Positions 61,037 through 64,000 of a DNA stretch of 64,000 nt are shown piece by piece. The stretch covers positions 2,356,001 to 2,420,000 of the forward strand of contig NZ_CP129111.1 in the NCBI RefSeq assembly GCF_030407165.1. Direction: 5' to 3'. The position numbers and the translations under genes were made by a program. Position 1 is the stretch's first letter, and the number at the start of each line of letters is the position of its first letter. Origin of the DNA: Fontisubflavum oceani (GTDB lineage: Bacteria; Pseudomonadota; Alphaproteobacteria; Rhodobacterales; Rhodobacteraceae). The notes under the pieces are model-generated. The model was not told where the DNA came from. It made no database searches and saw only the letters and a list, made by a program, of their open reading frames with translations.

Positions 61037-61496
61037 GCAACCGGTCCGCGATGATGCGTGGATTTCCTATATCGGTGAGGGGTTTGCGGATCGCAGCCTA
61101 CCGGCCTCGGAATTCTCGCATCAGGCGCATTGGGCGGCGGTAATTTGGCTGCTGGCCGGTCACAATCCGGCTTGGGTGGCGCAGGAGATGCCTGGGATGA
61201 TCCGCGCTTTCAACGAGGCCCATGGCGGGGTGAATAGTGACAGCGAAGGGTATCACGAAACGATCACGCTCGCCTCAATCGCGGCGGCAGCGCATCAGAT
61301 GGCGCAGATGCCGGGCGCGGACAACTCGGAGGTTCTGGCGGCGATTTTCTCGGCAGAGTTCGGCGACCCCAACTGGCTGCTCCGTCATTGGCGGCGCGAG
61401 ACGCTGTTTGCGCCCTCCGCACGACGTTACTGGGTGGCGCCGGATCTGGTGCCGCTGCCATTTGGGGTGTTTCACCCGCTGGCCAAGGTCGCCTAA
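61023..61496 (+). CDS. Uncharacterised partner of the RHH-like gene
   Basis: This 157-residue protein from the ATG at 61023 has SEFSHQAHWAAVIWLLAGH near residue 28 and NEAHGGVNSDSEGYHETITLASIAA near residue 65. The conserved His pairs could bind metal or be catalytic. I recall a loosely similar domain of unknown function with a HxAHLA/GYHETIT pattern, but cannot name it. It is coupled to the RHH-like gene by a 14-base overlap and meets the convergent nucleoside hydrolase by four bases. Confidence 0.65.
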   Translation: MAKGEQPVRDDAWISYIGEGFADRSLPASEFSHQAHWAAVIWLLAGHNPAWVAQEMPGMIRAFNEAHGGVNSDSEGYHETITLASIAAAAHQMAQMPGADNSEVLAAIFSAEFGDPNWLLRHWRRETLFAPSARRYWVAPDLVPLPFGVFHPLAKVA

Positions 61497-62431
61497 AGCC
61501 GCGCGATCCGCTCGGTGAGCAGGGCAAAGAACCCCGCCGCATCCACATCGCCCATGAAGGTGGCGTTCGGCGCGCGGTTGGTGACACCCCACCAATCGGC
61601 CACGGTCATGCCAAGCGTCAGTTCCGATTGTGTTTCGATCTCGACATTGACGAAACGGCCCTGGAACAACTCCGGTTGGATCAGATAGGCGATGACGCAG
61701 GGGTCATGCAGCGGCGCGCCTTCGGAGCCGTATTTCTCTTTGTCGAAGCGTTCGAAAAAATCGGTCCATTCCGCCACCATCTTGCCCACATGGGTGCCCA
61801 TGGCCCGGAAGGTCGCGACCCGCTCGGCGGTGGTCAGCGCCTTATGCGTCAGGTCGAGCGGCATCACCGTGATTCTGATGCCGGATTTAAACACGATGTC
61901 AGCGGCTTGCGGGTCGACATAGATGTTAAATTCAGCGGCGGGCGTGATGTTACCAACCTCAAAATACGCCCCGCCCATCAGCACAATCTCGGCCACCTTC
62001 TCGACGATATCTGGGGCGCGCAGGAAGGCCTTCGCAATATTGGTGAGCGGCCCAAGCGGGCAGAGTGTGACCGTGCCAGTGGGCGCTTGCCGCAGGGTGT
62101 CGATAATGAAATCGACGCCGTGTTTGTCCTGCAGCGGCATGGTTGGATCAGGCAATTGCGGGCCGTCGAGGCCCGTTTTGCCATGCACGTGTTCCGCGGT
62201 GACCAGTTTCCGCGCCAATGGGGCGTCGCAACCCGCGAAAACTGGAATATGCGTGTGCCCGGCCAATTCGCAGACGATGCGCGCGTTTTTCTGGGTCAGC
62301 GCAAGCGGCACATTGCCGGCCACCGCCGTGACACCCAAAACCTCGATCTCTTCGGGGCTCGCCAAGGCCAGAAGGATCGCGACCGCGTCGTCTTGGCCCG
62401 GATCGGTGTCGATGATGATTTTGCGGGGCAT
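61493..62431 (-). CDS. Ribonucleoside/pyrimidine nucleoside hydrolase
   Basis: This 312-residue protein from the ATG at 62431 (MPRKIIID) has the calcium-binding DTDPGQDDAVAILLAL and VHGKTGLDG, LGPLTNIA and MGGAYFEVGNITPAAEFNIYVDP signatures of inosine-uridine preferring hydrolases. It salvages nucleosides by splitting ribose from base. Substrate preference is not shown by the sequence. Confidence 0.92.
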   Translation of the reverse strand: MPRKIIIDTDPGQDDAVAILLALASPEEIEVLGVTAVAGNVPLALTQKNARIVCELAGHTHIPVFAGCDAPLARKLVTAEHVHGKTGLDGPQLPDPTMPLQDKHGVDFIIDTLRQAPTGTVTLCPLGPLTNIAKAFLRAPDIVEKVAEIVLMGGAYFEVGNITPAAEFNIYVDPQAADIVFKSGIRITVMPLDLTHKALTTAERVATFRAMGTHVGKMVAEWTDFFERFDKEKYGSEGAPLHDPCVIAYLIQPELFQGRFVNVEIETQSELTLGMTVADWWGVTNRAPNATFMGDVDAAGFFALLTERIARL

Positions 62432-62543
62432 GGGCACGGTCCTATTATTCAGATGGCGCGAAATTGGCGCGACCAGTCAGAAGATTCAATGCCTCCGGCG
62501 GGGATATTTGGGAAGCAGAGAAGGGGACGCCAAACCGCAACGG

Positions 62544-62573
62544 AAAAGGCCGCCCCGGATGAGGCGGCCTTTT
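62544..62573 (-). terminator. Terminator after gltA
   Basis: AAAAGGCCGCC-CCGGATGA-GGCGGCCTTTT; eleven perfect pairs with A and T runs, 18 bases after the gltA stop; it can also work on the other strand. Confidence 0.85.
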
Positions 62574-62590
62574 GTTGGTTGGATCGGCGT

Positions 62591-63883
62591 TTAGCGGTTT
62601 TCGATATCCACATAGTCGCGATAAGTCGCGCCGGTATAAAGCTGGCGCGGGCGGCCGATTTTGCCCGATGGGTCGGCGATCATCTCTTTCCACTGCGCGA
62701 TCCAGCCCACGGTGCGGCTGAGCGCGAAGATCGGGGTGAACATCGAGGTCGGGAAGCCCATCGCGTCGAGGATGATGCCCGAATAGAAGTCCACATTGGG
62801 GTAGAGTCTCTTGTCGTGGAAATAGGAATCCTCGACGGCGATCTTTTCGAGTTCCTTGGCAACCTGCAGCGTCGGATTGTTCTCGATGCCCAGCAAATCC
62901 AGCACCTCATCGGCGCTTTCTTTCATTACCTTCGCACGTGGGTCGAAGTTCTTGTAGACCCTGTGGCCGAAGCCCATCAGACGGAACGGATCCTCGCGAT
63001 CTTTGGCGCGGTTGATGAACTCAGGGATCCGGTCGACGGTGCCGATCTCCCGCAGCATCTCCAAGCAGGCCTGGTTTGCGCCGCCATGGGCCGGGCCCCA
63101 GAGACAGGCGATACCAGCGGCGATACAAGCGAACGGGTTCGCGCCGGAGGAGCCCGCCAGACGCACGGTCGAGGTCGAGGCGTTTTGCTCATGATCCGCG
63201 TGCAGCGTGAAAATCCGGTCCATCGCGCGCGAGAGGATCGGGTCCGGCTGATACTCTTCCGCGGGAACCGCGAAACACATCCGCAGGAAGTTCGTGGCAT
63301 AGTCACAATCATTGCGCGGATACACAAACGGCTGCCCGATTGTGTATTTATAGGCCATCGCCGCGATGGTCGGCATTTTCGCGATCAGACGGATCGTCGC
63401 CACTTCGCGCTGCCAAGGGTCATTGATATCGGTCGAGTCGTGATAGAACGCCGACATCGCCCCGACCACACCGGTCATGATCGCCATCGGATGGGCGTCA
63501 CGGCGGAAGCCACGGAAGAAATTCGCCATCTGCTCATGGATCATCGTGTGACGCGTCACACGATCTTCGAAATCTTCCAGCTCGGCGGCATTGGGCAACT
63601 CGCCGTAAAGCAGCAGATAGCAGACTTCGAGATAATGCGACTTGCCCGCCAGTTGGTCGATTGGATAGCCCCGATGCAGCAGCTCACCCTTTTCGCCGTC
63701 GATAAAGGTGATCTGGCTTTCGCAGGCCGAGGTTGAGGTGAAGCCGGGGTCGTGGGTGAACACGTCGCCCTGACCATAGAGTTTGGTGATGTCGATCACA
63801 TCCGGCCCCGCCGTCGGCGAGTGCATCGGAAGCTCCAGGGTCTTGCCGTCGAAGCTTAACGTGGCGGATTTGCTGTCAGCCAT
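62591..63883 (-). CDS. gltA: Citrate synthase
   Basis: This 430-residue, type II-length citrate synthase condenses acetyl-CoA and oxaloacetate. Catalytic regions are LWGPAHGGANQACLEML (His), GFGHRVYKNFDPRAKV (His) and TSMFTPIFALSRTVGWIAQW. AGGAAGGGA precedes the ATG at 63883. A terminator lies downstream. Confidence 0.97.
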   Translation of the reverse strand: MADSKSATLSFDGKTLELPMHSPTAGPDVIDITKLYGQGDVFTHDPGFTSTSACESQITFIDGEKGELLHRGYPIDQLAGKSHYLEVCYLLLYGELPNAAELEDFEDRVTRHTMIHEQMANFFRGFRRDAHPMAIMTGVVGAMSAFYHDSTDINDPWQREVATIRLIAKMPTIAAMAYKYTIGQPFVYPRNDCDYATNFLRMCFAVPAEEYQPDPILSRAMDRIFTLHADHEQNASTSTVRLAGSSGANPFACIAAGIACLWGPAHGGANQACLEMLREIGTVDRIPEFINRAKDREDPFRLMGFGHRVYKNFDPRAKVMKESADEVLDLLGIENNPTLQVAKELEKIAVEDSYFHDKRLYPNVDFYSGIILDAMGFPTSMFTPIFALSRTVGWIAQWKEMIADPSGKIGRPRQLYTGATYRDYVDIENR

Positions 63884-64000
63884 CTCAGTCCCTTCCTAAT
63901 TGGCCACACCCGGCCAGATGCCGGGCGGGTCGTTCCAGGGGCCTTATCTTGGCCCGTGATTTCTTGGCCAGAACCCAAGCGCCGTCATTGGGCGGGGGCG
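63884..64000. other. Upstream region of gltA at the window edge
   Basis: Contains the gltA ribosome-binding site and a short hairpin (GCCCGG-CATCTG-GCCGGG type) near 63910-63930. One frame on the minus strand stays open to the window edge but has no recognisable sequence, so the end of an upstream gene is possible. Confidence 0.3.

Noticed and set aside
61388..63736. A 782-codon plus-strand open frame opposite the nucleoside hydrolase and gltA
   Set aside because: It is a shadow of two clear genes on the other strand in high-GC DNA; no start signal and no family sequence.

Overview
The window looks like chromosomal DNA of an alphaproteobacterium of the Rhodobacteraceae (marine Roseobacter-type). 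The evidence is its high GC content, dense gene packing, and recognisable family gene orders: urease with DUF1127-like small proteins, rpmF-plsX-fabH-ihfA-merR, cysG-DUF2849-cysI-cysH-DUF934-fpr, a form II CO-dehydrogenase-like cluster, and a DMSP lyase of the DddP type. No species can be named from the sequence alone.

Layout. 1-1311: pyrE (cut by the window edge) and pyrC. 1490-11239: a urease region, ureD-A-B-C-E-F-G. It is interrupted by a membrane protein, a DUF1311 protein, a Tat-exported cyclase, two carboxymuconolactone-decarboxylase-like proteins, a secreted Cys-rich repeat protein, two DUF1127-like proteins and a 28-residue membrane ORF on the opposite strand. 11216-24391: a form II CODH-like (cox) region with a MoxR-type ATPase, a VWA protein, an XdhC/CoxF-like protein, a molybdopterin-binding protein, coxS-L-M and a LysR regulator. 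This region is split by an ICMT-like methyltransferase and a TetR/membrane-protein pair. 24395-27985: an acetyltransferase, infC, an Ala/Glu-repeat membrane protein, a small membrane protein and ferredoxin-NADP reductase. 28047-33343: assimilatory sulfate reduction with a divergent Lrp-type regulator. 33294-39554: a hydrolase-OsmC fusion, an exonuclease/endonuclease/phosphatase-family protein, dddP, a DUF3445 protein, a methyltransferase and a histidine phosphatase. 39544-46454: dcd, tRNA-Pro, merR, ihfA, fabH, plsX, rpmF, yceD, a BamE-like lipoprotein and olsB. 46531-64000: tyrS, anmK, a sterol-desaturase-family operon, a histidine kinase, eno, transporters, a Fur-family regulator, selO, an RHH-like small protein with an unknown partner, a nucleoside hydrolase and gltA.

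The most important caution concerns data quality. Ten genes, including enolase and tyrosyl-tRNA synthetase, are broken by single reading-frame shifts. Most are consistent with one missing G or C in a short homopolymer, and there is a 15-G run at 5333-5347. This looks like consensus error rather than gene decay. I annotated each such gene over its full reconstructed span and gave the point of the break.

Biologically, the window combines nitrogen scavenging (urease), possible CO or related-substrate oxidation (form II CoxL, whose substrate is uncertain), sulfur assimilation from sulfate, and DMSP cleavage. The less familiar items are the Cys-rich five-unit secreted repeat protein inside the urease cluster, the 28-residue membrane ORF beside ureC, the apparent AUA start of infC, a palindrome-preceded two-gene unit at 60746-61496, and several inverted repeats in regulatory positions (5551, 17759, 18708, 30965, 32815).
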